64,000 bases of DNA from Fibrobacter sp. UWH6 (lineage in GTDB: Bacteria > Fibrobacterota > Fibrobacteria > Fibrobacterales > Fibrobacteraceae): positions 1 through 64,000 of the forward strand of contig NZ_FRAX01000004.1 of NCBI RefSeq assembly GCF_900142465.1, given 5' to 3'. A program made the position numbers and the translations under genes. Positions 54,108-63,800 of this stretch are shown piece by piece. How positions within the stretch are numbered: position 1 is the stretch's first letter; every line of letters begins with the position of its first letter. Below the pieces are notes generated by a model. That model was given only the letters and a program-made list of their open reading frames with translations, made no database searches and had not been told where the DNA came from.

Positions 54108-55958
54108 CTAGAACTGGAAGTAGATGAAGGGGCAGGAGTCTGCGCTCATGAACTGGTAGATCACGAAGATGATAAGGGCCGTTGCCAAGACCATGACCGG
54201 GATGGGGAGCATGGCGAAGTTCAGGCGGTACCATCTCTTGTATTTTTTGGGGATCCAGTGGATCAGCATACCGGCAATGAACACCAAGATAATGTTCATG
54301 TGTTCCCAGGCGATGGCCGGAATGGTTTCCAGCTTCCAGGCGGTACCCATCTGCTGCACCATGTTCTTGGCGGTGTTCCATGCCACTTCGTTGGCTTCGG
54401 CGGGGTCCAGGTTGGAACCGGCGCGGAAGAACAGACGGGTAAAGGTAATGAACACGAAGGTCAGGGTGACGTTCCAGGCGGTATGGAGCCAGCCGAAGGT
54501 CCTGTCGCTGAACAGGCGGAAAATCATGACGGCGTAGATGCCGAAGAAGATAACGCCAAACCAGACGGCAGAAATGGCGAAAATGGCGATATGTTCCCGC
54601 TTGAAAATGATGGCCGAGACCGCAAACAGGATAAAGGAGGCGAAGGCGCGGAACTTGAGGCTGCGCTTGACCCAGATCTTGTTGAATACCTGGCCGAAAC
54701 CGTTAAGGCCGCCCCAGATAATGAAGTTCCAGCTGGCACCGTGCCACAGACCGCCCATGATCTGAGTGGTCATGGCGTTCATGTTGGTGGTAATGAACTT
54801 GCGGGATTCCGGCTTAAAATAGGCGTACAGGGCGATGTAGACAAAGAACAGGCCGATTCCCAGTCCCACCCAGACGCTACCCGAAAGCAGGATGGCGGTG
54901 AGGGCGATAAAGGCAATCCAGAAATAGGTGCCGAAACTTGCGCCGCGGTTGCCGCCCAGGGGAATGTAAAGGTAGTCGCGGAGCCAGCTAGAAAGACTCA
55001 TGTGCCAGCGGCGCCAGAATTCTGTGGGGGAGATTGCCTTGTAGGGGGAGTTGAAGTTCTGGGGCAGGCGGAAACCCATGAGCAGGGCCACGCCAATGGC
55101 GATATCGGTATAGCCCGAGAAGTCGGCGTAAACCTGGAGGGAATAGGCAAACAGGGCAATCAGATTTTCGAAGCCCGTAAAAAGCAGCGGCGTATCGAAA
55201 ACGCGGTCCACGAAGTTTGTGGCCAGGTAGTCGCTCAGGATGATCTTCTTGGCAAGGCCGTTCAGAATCCAGAACACGGCGATACCGAAGGCAGTGCGGG
55301 TTAAGAAGAACTTTCTATAGAGCTGGGGGACGAACTTGTCGGCGCGGACGATGGGGCCTGCCACCAACTGGGGGAAGAAGGTCAGGTAGAATCCGAAATC
55401 CAGGATGTTGGATACGGCCTTGATCTTCCCGCGGTAAATATCGACGCAGTAGCTGATGGCCTGGAAGGTGAAGAAGGAAATACCCACAGGCAAGATGATT
55501 CGGTCTACCAGGGAATTGGTGCCGAACATGGCGTTACTTGCAGCGGCAAAGAAGTTATAGACGTGAAGTTCGATGCCGAAAATGTCGTAGATTACATCCA
55601 GGAAGAAGTAGGCATACTTGTAATAGCTCAGCACCAGCAAGTCGATAATCACTACCAGGACCATCCAGACTTTCTTTTTCCACTGGGTTTCTGTAGATTC
55701 GATCCACTTGCCTATAAAGAAGTTGGCCACGACGCAGAAGGCGAGAATGCAAACATAACTGCCGCTGGTCTTATAGTAGAAGAACATACTTGTGGCAAAC
55801 AGGAAGGCGTTGCGTAAAAGTATGCGCTTGTGAACTAGAGTCAAAATGGCAAAGACCACTGCGAAGAATCCCCAGAAATAGAACTGGGTAAACAGCAGGG
55901 GGCTGTTGGGGTCGAAAGAGAAGGTGCGGGTTAAGTAGGGAATAACGTAGTCAAGCAT
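54108..55958 (-). CDS. MBOAT-family O-acyltransferase (AlgI-like)
   Basis: A 616-residue inner-membrane protein with about 12 helices. It carries the MBOAT signatures SFFTFQAISYCVDIYRGK, FFPQLVAGPIVRADKFVPQL, FSGYTDIAIGVALLMG, SPTEFWRRWHMSLSSWLRDYLYIPLGG and the catalytic His406 in GGLWHGASWNFIIWG. Such proteins pass acyl groups across the membrane for O-acetylation of alginate or other exopolysaccharides. Two SGNH-type exported proteins are encoded directly upstream in the same operon, giving a complete transfer module. The polysaccharide target is unknown. Confidence 0.93.
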   Translation of the reverse strand: MLDYVIPYLTRTFSFDPNSPLLFTQFYFWGFFAVVFAILTLVHKRILLRNAFLFATSMFFYYKTSGSYVCILAFCVVANFFIGKWIESTETQWKKKVWMVLVVIIDLLVLSYYKYAYFFLDVIYDIFGIELHVYNFFAAASNAMFGTNSLVDRIILPVGISFFTFQAISYCVDIYRGKIKAVSNILDFGFYLTFFPQLVAGPIVRADKFVPQLYRKFFLTRTAFGIAVFWILNGLAKKIILSDYLATNFVDRVFDTPLLFTGFENLIALFAYSLQVYADFSGYTDIAIGVALLMGFRLPQNFNSPYKAISPTEFWRRWHMSLSSWLRDYLYIPLGGNRGASFGTYFWIAFIALTAILLSGSVWVGLGIGLFFVYIALYAYFKPESRKFITTNMNAMTTQIMGGLWHGASWNFIIWGGLNGFGQVFNKIWVKRSLKFRAFASFILFAVSAIIFKREHIAIFAISAVWFGVIFFGIYAVMIFRLFSDRTFGWLHTAWNVTLTFVFITFTRLFFRAGSNLDPAEANEVAWNTAKNMVQQMGTAWKLETIPAIAWEHMNIILVFIAGMLIHWIPKKYKRWYRLNFAMLPIPVMVLATALIIFVIYQFMSADSCPFIYFQF

Positions 55959-55972
55959 CGTTCAGTAATTCG

Positions 55973-57649
55973 TTAGGGTTCCTGGGCGGGCAAGTTTGCG
56001 ATGTGTTCCTGGTAGGCGTTGATCAGGGCCTTGTAGAAAAGGTCTCCCAGCAGGTTGTAGCCTGCCAGCTTGAAGTGGACCTTGTCGGATTTTGCAAGGT
56101 CAGCCTTTTCCCACTTGGACATGGAACCCAAACCACCCATGAGGCTGAACTTATCCCATACACCGGCCTTGTACTTTTCTGCCAGGGTAAAGAAGGCCTT
56201 GCGGGCTACATCGCCATTGGGGTGCTGCACGTAGCGCTTCTTTTTCACCTTGCGGTACATATCGTTGTTAGTCTCGAAAATGACTGCTGCATTGGGGGAC
56301 ACGCGCTTGATGCGGGCCAGGAGCTTGCCGTATTCCTCGATGAACAGCTTGTCGTTAAAATGTTCTACGTTGGCGTCGTTGATGCCGATGGCGAAAATCA
56401 CCAGGTCGGGCTTGTAGAATTCCATCTGACGTTCCAGCAGGGGGCAGACTTCTTCGAAGTAGTCGTGGACGCGGGCGCCGTTGATGCCTACGCCAGTGTA
56501 GGTGATACCCGGATTGTCGGTTTCGGTAAGGATGCCGGTCAAGGTGAAGTTGGGGCGTGCATTCTTCTTGACGGAATCGGGAATGATTTCGTCGTCGGGA
56601 ATGCAGTGGACGTTGACGGCGTTCGAGGAATCTTCGTTGGCTGCGGCTGCAGCCTGGATGGCGTCGGAACACTTGCGCAAACCTTCGCTGTTGCTCATGC
56701 TGGCGGCGACTGTTTCGGCCTTGGCCATGCAGGCGGTATCCAGCAGGTCGCAGTCCCCCTGGAACATGGAATCGCTGGGGGCGTCGGGAGCGATCAGTGC
56801 CACGTTGGCGGGTACGTTTGCTGCCGGCTGTGCCGATGCGCTAGAAGCGATTGCGGAATCCTTCTGGGTGGTGTCGGCGGAAGCGCGGGCGATAGAATCC
56901 TGATACAGGGAGTCGGTAATGAACTTGGCGATGGCGGCCTGCTGCAGGCTATCCATCCAGCGGAACTGAATCTGGATGGTGTCGATGGGGCGGGGGCAAG
57001 TGAACACGTAGCTCTGGCTTGCGGTGTCCTGGACGCCATAGATGTCAGTGGTGTCGACGCGGAGCACGGGGACCACATCGTTGTTGTCGCTGTAGCCGAA
57101 CAGACGCAGGCGGGTTTCGCCCCACATGGGTTCGCTGTTGTACTTGTCCAGCAAGATGCTGATTTCTGCGCGGGGGTCGCTGGTGCTTACGGCGATACCC
57201 AGGAGACCCAGCGGGCGGGTGATTTCTTTCTGGATGTTACGATTGCGATTCCAGATGCCCTTGTAGGCGCTGCCGTAGGTCGAAGGGGTGTTGGTCTTTG
57301 CGGCGGAGTAGGGGAACACGAAACCGCGGCCTGCACTGGCGCCGGGATATTCCTTGATCAGATGTTCGCGGATACGCCCAGAAATAACGTCGGCCTGTAA
57401 ATGGGAGCCGCCGATATGCAGGATCTTTACCTGACCGCGGTTCTCGAAAACCAGGGTGTCCAGCTTCTTGAAGAACGGTTCGAAACTGGCGTTCCCCTTG
57501 GGGAACTGAATCACGTTCAAGGTGGAATCGATGAAGCTGTACTTGCTAAAATCAATGTGGTAACTACCCGGGGCGATCGGCAGATCTTTTGAAAATCCGC
57601 AGGTAAAACCAGCTAACACTATAAGTAAAGTAAAGAATATGCGAATCAC
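55973..57649 (-). CDS. Exported SGNH/GDSL-like protein of the O-acylation module
   Basis: A 558-residue protein with a signal peptide (MIRIFFTLLIVLAGFTCGFS). Block I reads HIGGSH (Ser82), where the usual GDS has become GGS. Block III is AIGINDAN and block V SDKVHFKLAGYNLLGD, so Ser, Asn, Asp and His remain. Between blocks I and III lies a long insertion of about 200 residues, Ala/Ser/Asp-rich (SIARASADTTQKDSAIASSA). It is probably a periplasmic O-acetyltransferase partner of the MBOAT protein. The start overlaps the upstream gene by 4 bases (ATGA). Confidence 0.8.
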   Translation of the reverse strand: MIRIFFTLLIVLAGFTCGFSKDLPIAPGSYHIDFSKYSFIDSTLNVIQFPKGNASFEPFFKKLDTLVFENRGQVKILHIGGSHLQADVISGRIREHLIKEYPGASAGRGFVFPYSAAKTNTPSTYGSAYKGIWNRNRNIQKEITRPLGLLGIAVSTSDPRAEISILLDKYNSEPMWGETRLRLFGYSDNNDVVPVLRVDTTDIYGVQDTASQSYVFTCPRPIDTIQIQFRWMDSLQQAAIAKFITDSLYQDSIARASADTTQKDSAIASSASAQPAANVPANVALIAPDAPSDSMFQGDCDLLDTACMAKAETVAASMSNSEGLRKCSDAIQAAAAANEDSSNAVNVHCIPDDEIIPDSVKKNARPNFTLTGILTETDNPGITYTGVGINGARVHDYFEEVCPLLERQMEFYKPDLVIFAIGINDANVEHFNDKLFIEEYGKLLARIKRVSPNAAVIFETNNDMYRKVKKKRYVQHPNGDVARKAFFTLAEKYKAGVWDKFSLMGGLGSMSKWEKADLAKSDKVHFKLAGYNLLGDLFYKALINAYQEHIANLPAQEP

Positions 57650-59307
57650 TTTTTCCCCTTGGTGGCAGCCTTTTCTTTGGAAGATTTTTCCTTGGCGGCC
57701 TTGGCCTTTGCAGCCTTAGCTGCCTTGGCTGCAGCCCTTGCTCTCTTCTTTTCTTCCTTCACGCCGTCGGCATACTTATGAATGTCCTTCAGCTTTTCAT
57801 CGGTAATGTGATGGCGTTCGCGGAACTGGAAGTAATCGTAGTGCATGCGCAGTGCGGCACAGAACAGGTCACCCATATAGGCGGCGCCGCGGCGCGTAAA
57901 GTGAATGTGGTCGGTAAAGCCCAGGGCCGGTTCCTTCTGAACCCACTTCATCATGGATCCGTTTCCTCCCATAACGCGATGCATGTCCCAGTAGGCAACA
58001 CCGTTTTCCAGGGCGATTTCCCGGAGGGTCTTGATGGTAATGGCAAGGCCCGGGTAAGTCTGCCATTCTCCGTCTTGCTGGCGGGCCATGTCTGCAGGAC
58101 CGATAAAGAGAATGTCGGCGTCGGGATTGGCCTTCTGGATGGCCTGGATCTGGCGGGTGATGACCTTCTTCAACCATTCAACCGTCTTGGAGCCCATGCC
58201 GGGAACCATGTTGCCACCGTATTCCATAATGATCAGGCGGGCGTTCATGGCCTTGTAGCTTTCGGCCAGCAGTTCGTTGTCGATGCGGTGGAATATTGTA
58301 CCCGAGCTTCCGCGCATGGCTACGTTGTCTACGTTCACACCATAAGAACCTTCGGCAGATATGGCGTAGATTTCTGCAGAACCAGAAATGTAGAGCTTGG
58401 CCAGGGAAGTTGTATCGGGGAGTTTCCAGGTGTACACGGCCAGCTTGTTGAACTTTTCGATGGCGGGAGCCTGCATCTCCACAATCTTGGAATAACGCTT
58501 TTCCTTGATGGTGCTGTCGGCGTTGACGATGGTGTCTACGAAAGTCTGGCTGATGTTCAGCTTTGTTCTGATGCGGGCGTTCTTGTTCACCAGCAACTTG
58601 ATCTTCTTGTAACCGCCAACGTGGGGGAATGCGTTCTTGCGGCCAGTCTTACGCTTCTGGATGGTAATGGAAGCTTCGCCATCTAGCTTAGAAAGCTGTG
58701 CCAGGGGGCCGTAACGGCTGTGGTCCGCTTCTTCGTCGGAGGGTCCAAACAAGATAAAACGTTCCAATGCGCCAGAACTGGAGTGGCTGGTTGTCTGTGA
58801 AGGAACGGTCATCATGGCGGGCATCATGCCGGGGCCAGCACCGCCGAATTCATCTTGCAGGTCTTCGCGGATGGTGGCAGAGATGCGGTCTTCTTCTAGC
58901 TGGGAGTCACCGTAGTGAATGATGTGTACGGTGTTGCTGTCCAGGGCGGCCAACTGCATATGCAAGAAGAACCTGTCGAACCAGGTGGCGTCGTTGTTGG
59001 GCAGGTCGAATCGGGTCTTGCCCTTTTCGAAGAAGTCCTCGTAAAACTTCAGAGAATCCGAGAATTCGGCGAATTCCTTTTGACGGGTTGCTTCCATCAT
59101 GGCCTGGATGGCGGCTTCGGGATCTTCCTGGGCGGCAGAGGAGTCGCCTTCGACCTTGGCAGGAGCCTTCTCGAAAATGTCCGTCAGCTTGGGGTAACGG
59201 AGCGTCTTATCGCCAACATGAATTCCGCCTTCGGGGTAAACGATGGCAATAATGCCAAGGACCACGAAAAGGCTAAGGATGCTAAGTAAGGTTTTAAGAG
59301 GAGACAT
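57646..59307 (-). CDS. Membrane-anchored SGNH-like protein with Ala/Lys-rich tail
   Basis: A 553-residue protein with an N-terminal anchor (LLSILSLFVVLGIIAIVY). The SGNH motifs are intact: block I HYGDSQLEEDRIS (Ser135), MEYGGNMVPGMG, and block V FTDHIHFTRRGAAYMGD. The C-terminal 45 residues are a low-complexity basic helix (RAAAKAAKAAKAKAAKEKSS). Homology to its downstream neighbour suggests the two arose by duplication. First gene of the three-gene O-acylation operon; no ribosome-binding site is obvious. Confidence 0.8.
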   Translation of the reverse strand: MSPLKTLLSILSLFVVLGIIAIVYPEGGIHVGDKTLRYPKLTDIFEKAPAKVEGDSSAAQEDPEAAIQAMMEATRQKEFAEFSDSLKFYEDFFEKGKTRFDLPNNDATWFDRFFLHMQLAALDSNTVHIIHYGDSQLEEDRISATIREDLQDEFGGAGPGMMPAMMTVPSQTTSHSSSGALERFILFGPSDEEADHSRYGPLAQLSKLDGEASITIQKRKTGRKNAFPHVGGYKKIKLLVNKNARIRTKLNISQTFVDTIVNADSTIKEKRYSKIVEMQAPAIEKFNKLAVYTWKLPDTTSLAKLYISGSAEIYAISAEGSYGVNVDNVAMRGSSGTIFHRIDNELLAESYKAMNARLIIMEYGGNMVPGMGSKTVEWLKKVITRQIQAIQKANPDADILFIGPADMARQQDGEWQTYPGLAITIKTLREIALENGVAYWDMHRVMGGNGSMMKWVQKEPALGFTDHIHFTRRGAAYMGDLFCAALRMHYDYFQFRERHHITDEKLKDIHKYADGVKEEKKRARAAAKAAKAAKAKAAKEKSSKEKAATKGKK

Positions 59308-59314
59308 GTAGTTA

Positions 59315-59434
59315 AGTATGAGGTATGAATTACGAGGTACGAGAAAATGAAGAATGAATTACGAAAAAAGAGAAAACGTGTGGGCAAATGCTTTTTTGCG
59401 GTTTCTCATAATTCATAACTCATAATTCATAATT
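59315..59434. repeat. Simple repeats upstream of the O-acylation operon
   Basis: Two clusters: TATGAGGTATGAATTACGAG-like units at 59315-59365, and TCATAATTCATAACTCATAA-type units at 59405-59434. The 133 bases between the SGNH gene and hisS contain little else. Confidence 0.75.
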
Positions 59435-59440
59435 GCGAAG

Positions 59441-60718
59441 CTACAGTGCTGCTTTAATGGCTTCTACGTTGCCTACGTGCATGGTGCCGTCGCGGAGGTC
59501 CTTGTATTCGAACTCGCCTGCGGCTGCCTTGTCGCCGTCAACGTAAACAACGATCTTTGCACCCTGGTAGTTTGCCTGGTCCAGCTGCTTGCCCATCTTC
59601 ATGGAGGAGAGCGGGTGGGAAACCGTATTTCCGTTTGCGCGGAAAATCTGGGCTGCTTCAAAGACCTTCTTCATGTCGTTGGTGAAGCTTGCGATGTAGA
59701 AGTCTACGCTCTGCTTGGGGCTGGGGAGCAGGTTGTGTTCGCGGAGCAGGTCTGCAAGCACAACGTCGCCCATGCCGAAGCCGACACCCGGAATGCGGTC
59801 GCCGCCCAGCTTTTCGGTGAGGCTGTCGTAACGTCCGCCGCCTGCGATGGCGCGCATGGATTTTCCCTTGTCGAACACTTCGAACACAATGCCAGTGTAG
59901 TAGGCGAGACCGCGAACAATGGAAAGGTCCAGGTTCACGCATTCGCCGTAACCGGCAGCTTCCAATGTGGCGAACAGGTCCTTGATTTCGTCAAGGGCTG
60001 CGGTTGCAGCTTCGCTATGGACTGCTGCTGCAACTTCCTCGATGGACTTGCAGCTCATGAAGGCGTCAAGCTTTGCCACCTGAGCTTCTGTGAGGCCAGC
60101 GTCAGCCAAAGCCTTTGCAAACGCTTCGGGACCAATTTTCAGACGGCGATCCAGGGCGGGGTAGACCTGGGCGGGGTTCGGTGCGCCGATTTCGTCCAGG
60201 TAGGTGGCCAGCAACTTACGGGAGCTAACGCCAATGGCGAATTCCCCATCCTTCAGGCCAAACTTGCGGAGCATGGTGGCAATTGCTGCCATCAGGTCGG
60301 CTTCGGCATAAATGCTTTCGGTACCGATAATGTCCATGTTCAGCTGGAAGAATTCACGCAAGCGACCCTTCTGAGCCTTTTCATAACGGAACAGGCGAGG
60401 CATAGAGAACCACTTGAAGGGCTTCTTCAGTTCGCGGGCCTTCTGGATCACCAAACGGGCGAGAGTCGGAGTCATTTCGGGGCGGAGGGCGATTTCGCGG
60501 TCACCCTTGTCTACGAAATTGTAAAGCTGGCTTACGATTTCTTCGCCGGACTTTCCGGTGTACAGCTCCAGGTGTTCAAACATGGGGCCTTCATATTCTT
60601 CGTAGGCGAACTCTTCTGCGGTTTTACGCCAAGTGTCAAAGATATAGTTCTGAATGCGCTGTGCTTCAGGATAAAAATCGCGGGTGCCTTTCGGCAGCTG
60701 GGGAATTGCAATACTCAT
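59441..60718 (-). CDS. hisS: Histidyl-tRNA synthetase
   Basis: Class II aminoacyl-tRNA synthetase; 425 residues from ATG 60718 (MSIAIPQLPKGTRDFYPEAQ). Motif 2 region ALRPEMTPTLARLVI, YEKAQKGRLREFFQLNMDIIG, the HisA loop GLAYYTGIVFEVF and motif 3 GGGRYDSLTEKLGG are present, with an anticodon-binding domain at the C-terminus (YIASFTNDMKKVFEAA). An in-frame upstream extension to 60772 has no support; TAAATT lies ten bases before the chosen start. Confidence 0.96.
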   Translation of the reverse strand: MSIAIPQLPKGTRDFYPEAQRIQNYIFDTWRKTAEEFAYEEYEGPMFEHLELYTGKSGEEIVSQLYNFVDKGDREIALRPEMTPTLARLVIQKARELKKPFKWFSMPRLFRYEKAQKGRLREFFQLNMDIIGTESIYAEADLMAAIATMLRKFGLKDGEFAIGVSSRKLLATYLDEIGAPNPAQVYPALDRRLKIGPEAFAKALADAGLTEAQVAKLDAFMSCKSIEEVAAAVHSEAATAALDEIKDLFATLEAAGYGECVNLDLSIVRGLAYYTGIVFEVFDKGKSMRAIAGGGRYDSLTEKLGGDRIPGVGFGMGDVVLADLLREHNLLPSPKQSVDFYIASFTNDMKKVFEAAQIFRANGNTVSHPLSSMKMGKQLDQANYQGAKIVVYVDGDKAAAGEFEYKDLRDGTMHVGNVEAIKAAL

Positions 60719-60744
60719 AGTGGGCGCAAATTTAGAAAAAAGAG

Positions 60745-60776
60745 AAAAGCCCCCGAAAAACTCGGGGGCCAAAAAA
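60745..60776 (-). terminator. Terminator of the TPR/transglutaminase gene
   Basis: GCCCCCG/CGGGGGC stem (60749-60769) followed on the minus strand by a short T run, 25 bases beyond the stop at 60802 and just upstream of hisS. Confidence 0.8.
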
Positions 60777-60801
60777 GGTCTTTATTGAACCGTTTAGGAA
60801 C

Positions 60802-63800
60802 TTACTTCACCATGATCATGGGGCTAGTTTCGCTTAGCAGGTAGGTCCATTCCTCGCGAATCTTTTCGTATTCGCTGGGGTCGGCGTACAGGGCGAAGGT
60901 AGTCCACTTGATGCAATTCTGGGCGTTGGTGCCTTCGGCGCAGCCCTTTTCGTAGCTGACGTAGTCGGGAGCGCGGGTCAGTGCCTTGGGGCCATTCACG
61001 GCCACTTCGCGGCCACCGGCGGCCTTCACATTCAGGCTGTAGCTGAACAGCGTTTCGTGAGGCATGCGGATGGGGTGATGACGCTTGGACACCTTGGGCA
61101 GCTTGAAGAGGCTGCGTTCCCACACGTTGGGGAAGCGTCCCTTCAGTTCGGAACCGCCCTGTCCGAAGTAACCCTTGGAGGCGTAAGTCACCACAAGAAC
61201 CAGGGGCTTGTTGAACTCCGTCAGATTCTCGATCTTGATATTTCCGATACTTACGTCGGGAATACCGGAGGCCAGGAAGTCTTCCATCAGCTTTTCCTGT
61301 TCCTTGACGTCGCGGCCATAGAAACGGTTACGCATGACGCTTCCGAACTTGCCTGCCAGAGCCACGGAGTCGCGAAATTCGCAAGCGCCGTCGTTGCCAA
61401 TGAACAGACGATGGTCTACAGAAATCTGATGTTCCTGATTATCTTCGAGGATTGGCGTCGTCACCACGCGGCTGCTGTCGTCGTCAATGATCAAGGCCAC
61501 CTTGCCTTCCATATCCAGGGGCACGGGGCGGTCGTTACCCGTCTTGTCGGTAGCGTCTACCCACATTTCGCTGATGTTCCCCTGCTTGGGAATATAAAGA
61601 ATCATGTGGTTGAACTGCTGGATGGTGGGCAGCTGTTCAAAACCTTCTTCCGTCAGGTGGATGGCGGTCAGATAACTCTTGACGCCAATGGACTGCAGCA
61701 TTTCCTTAAGCAAGAGGGCCATGTCCTTACAGTCGCCGCGGTGCTGCTTGAGGGTGGATTCTGCTGTTTGCGGAATCAGGCTGTGTCCGCCGAAGCGAAT
61801 GTCGCGGTAACGGATATCGCGGCGCACAAAGTTGACGATGGCCTTGACGGCGTTGTCGTTTGCCTTGGATCCCTTGACTTCAAAAGCCTTTTCGCGAACA
61901 GAAACGGCCTGCTTGAACTGATGCTTGATCAAGTTCTGGTAATCTTCGCCAACAGAAGCCCATTCCTGCTTGCCGGTGAGCATGACACCAGCGCCAAAGT
62001 CGCGGTAAACAGGCATGTAGAGTTCCTTGCGGATCACCACGGGGCTGTTGATCTTCCATTCCATGCCACCCTTGATTTCCTGACGTTCGAGAGGACCATA
62101 TTCTTCGGTAACGAAGCGGTCCTTGTCGGCGTAGATGCGGAATACGGATTCACCAACGGGAACATCCTTGGAACTGATGAAGTTGGTGTAGGGGATCATG
62201 CCCTTGTTTTCGATGTTGGTTCGGCTGTACTGCATGTACACGAAGTCTCCCGGTTCCAAGTCCGTCAGGGGGAAGTGGGCCGTCTGGGATTCGTTGCCGC
62301 CACCGACTTCGGTTGCATAGGTAATATAGGCACCGTTCAGGCTGGCCTTCTGCTTCAGCTTCATGTTGCTGTCGTAGACTTCCAGGGCGTTAATATAAAT
62401 GCGGTCAAAACCGGGCAAGAAGTCGAAGGTTAACTCACGATAGATGGCGGCACCGCGCACATCCAGGATTTCCATGAGCATTTCTTCGGTGCGGGTCCAG
62501 GCGAACCCCTTGTCGCTTGCGCCCTTGTCGGCCTTGAGGGCGTGCTTGTTGTAATGGACCACGGCGGGGAAGTCCCCATCTACGGCTTCGGCCTTGGCTT
62601 CGGGGCGTAGCAGCTTCTTCAGGTCAGAGGTGCGGTCTTCCACCGGAGTAATGGGCTTTTGCAGGGTGCGGTTGTCAGCCTTGCCCAGGAAAGCCTTGGT
62701 AGCCGACAGGAAACTCTTGGCATCTTCGTTATCGGGGCGCAGGGAAAGGGCCTTGGTCAGGCTCTTTTCGGCTTCGCGGTAATTGCGGGAATAGAAAAGG
62801 ATCTTACCCTGGGTGGTCCAGATCTTATAATCGTTGCGGTCCTTGGCCAGAGTCTCTTCGCTAATGGCGCGTGCCTCTTCGTAGCGGCCCAGGAACATGA
62901 GGGCGTCCATCAAGGCGGTTCCCAGTTCCACGCTCATGCCGAATCGTCCGCGGACACCATAAAGAACGTCCACCGCTTCGGCGTACTGGTCAAGCCCCAT
63001 GTAAGTCTTGGCCAGGTACACGCCCAGGCGGCTGCTGGGCTGGGTATCGTAAAGACGCTGCACCACAATCAGGGACTGGTTGCGCTGGCCCAGGCCCCAC
63101 AAGGCGTCGCTCAGGTTGATTACATATTCAGGATTGTTGGGAGTGTAGCGCAGGGCCCCTTCGGCACATTCGCGGGCGCGGCCATAGTCGAACAGTGCCT
63201 CGTACATTTCACCCAGAATGCTCAGGAGCTTTCCGTTCTTGCGGACCAGTTCCTTCTGGCTTTCAAAATGGCTGATACCCGGGCCGTACAGTTCCTTCAT
63301 CTGGTACACGAAACCGCAGTTGATCAGGTAAAGGGGTTCCTCGGGGTCCATCTTGTTGGCGCGCTCGAAGTAACTCAAGGCCACCAGGGGCTGATTTTCA
63401 AGCAGGCGGAGCAGGCCCACCTGGCTCATGATGGCGGCGTTGAACTTGGCCTGCTTCTTGGCGGCCTCGGCAGAGGCGTCTGCGGCAGGAGCGGCTCCCA
63501 TAGTCAAGCCTTCTACGGCTCGATCCATCAGTTTGCTGTACTTGCCCTTATTTATCCCCTGGGTCCAGGAGACGATCAAAATCCCGCGACCCTCATTATA
63601 TATATATCGACCGGTGTAATAGAAGTCGAACTTGTTCACCGTGTGGGTCAGGGTAAAATCCTGGGCATAAAGGATATTACCGTCGGCATCCTTGATCTTC
63701 TGGCGCTGCACGTCCAGGGTGGGGTTCCCCGGATCCACACCAAGGCGCACCAAAAGCACCTTGAACAGGTCCTGCTGGCTCACTTCGTCCTGGGGAATCA

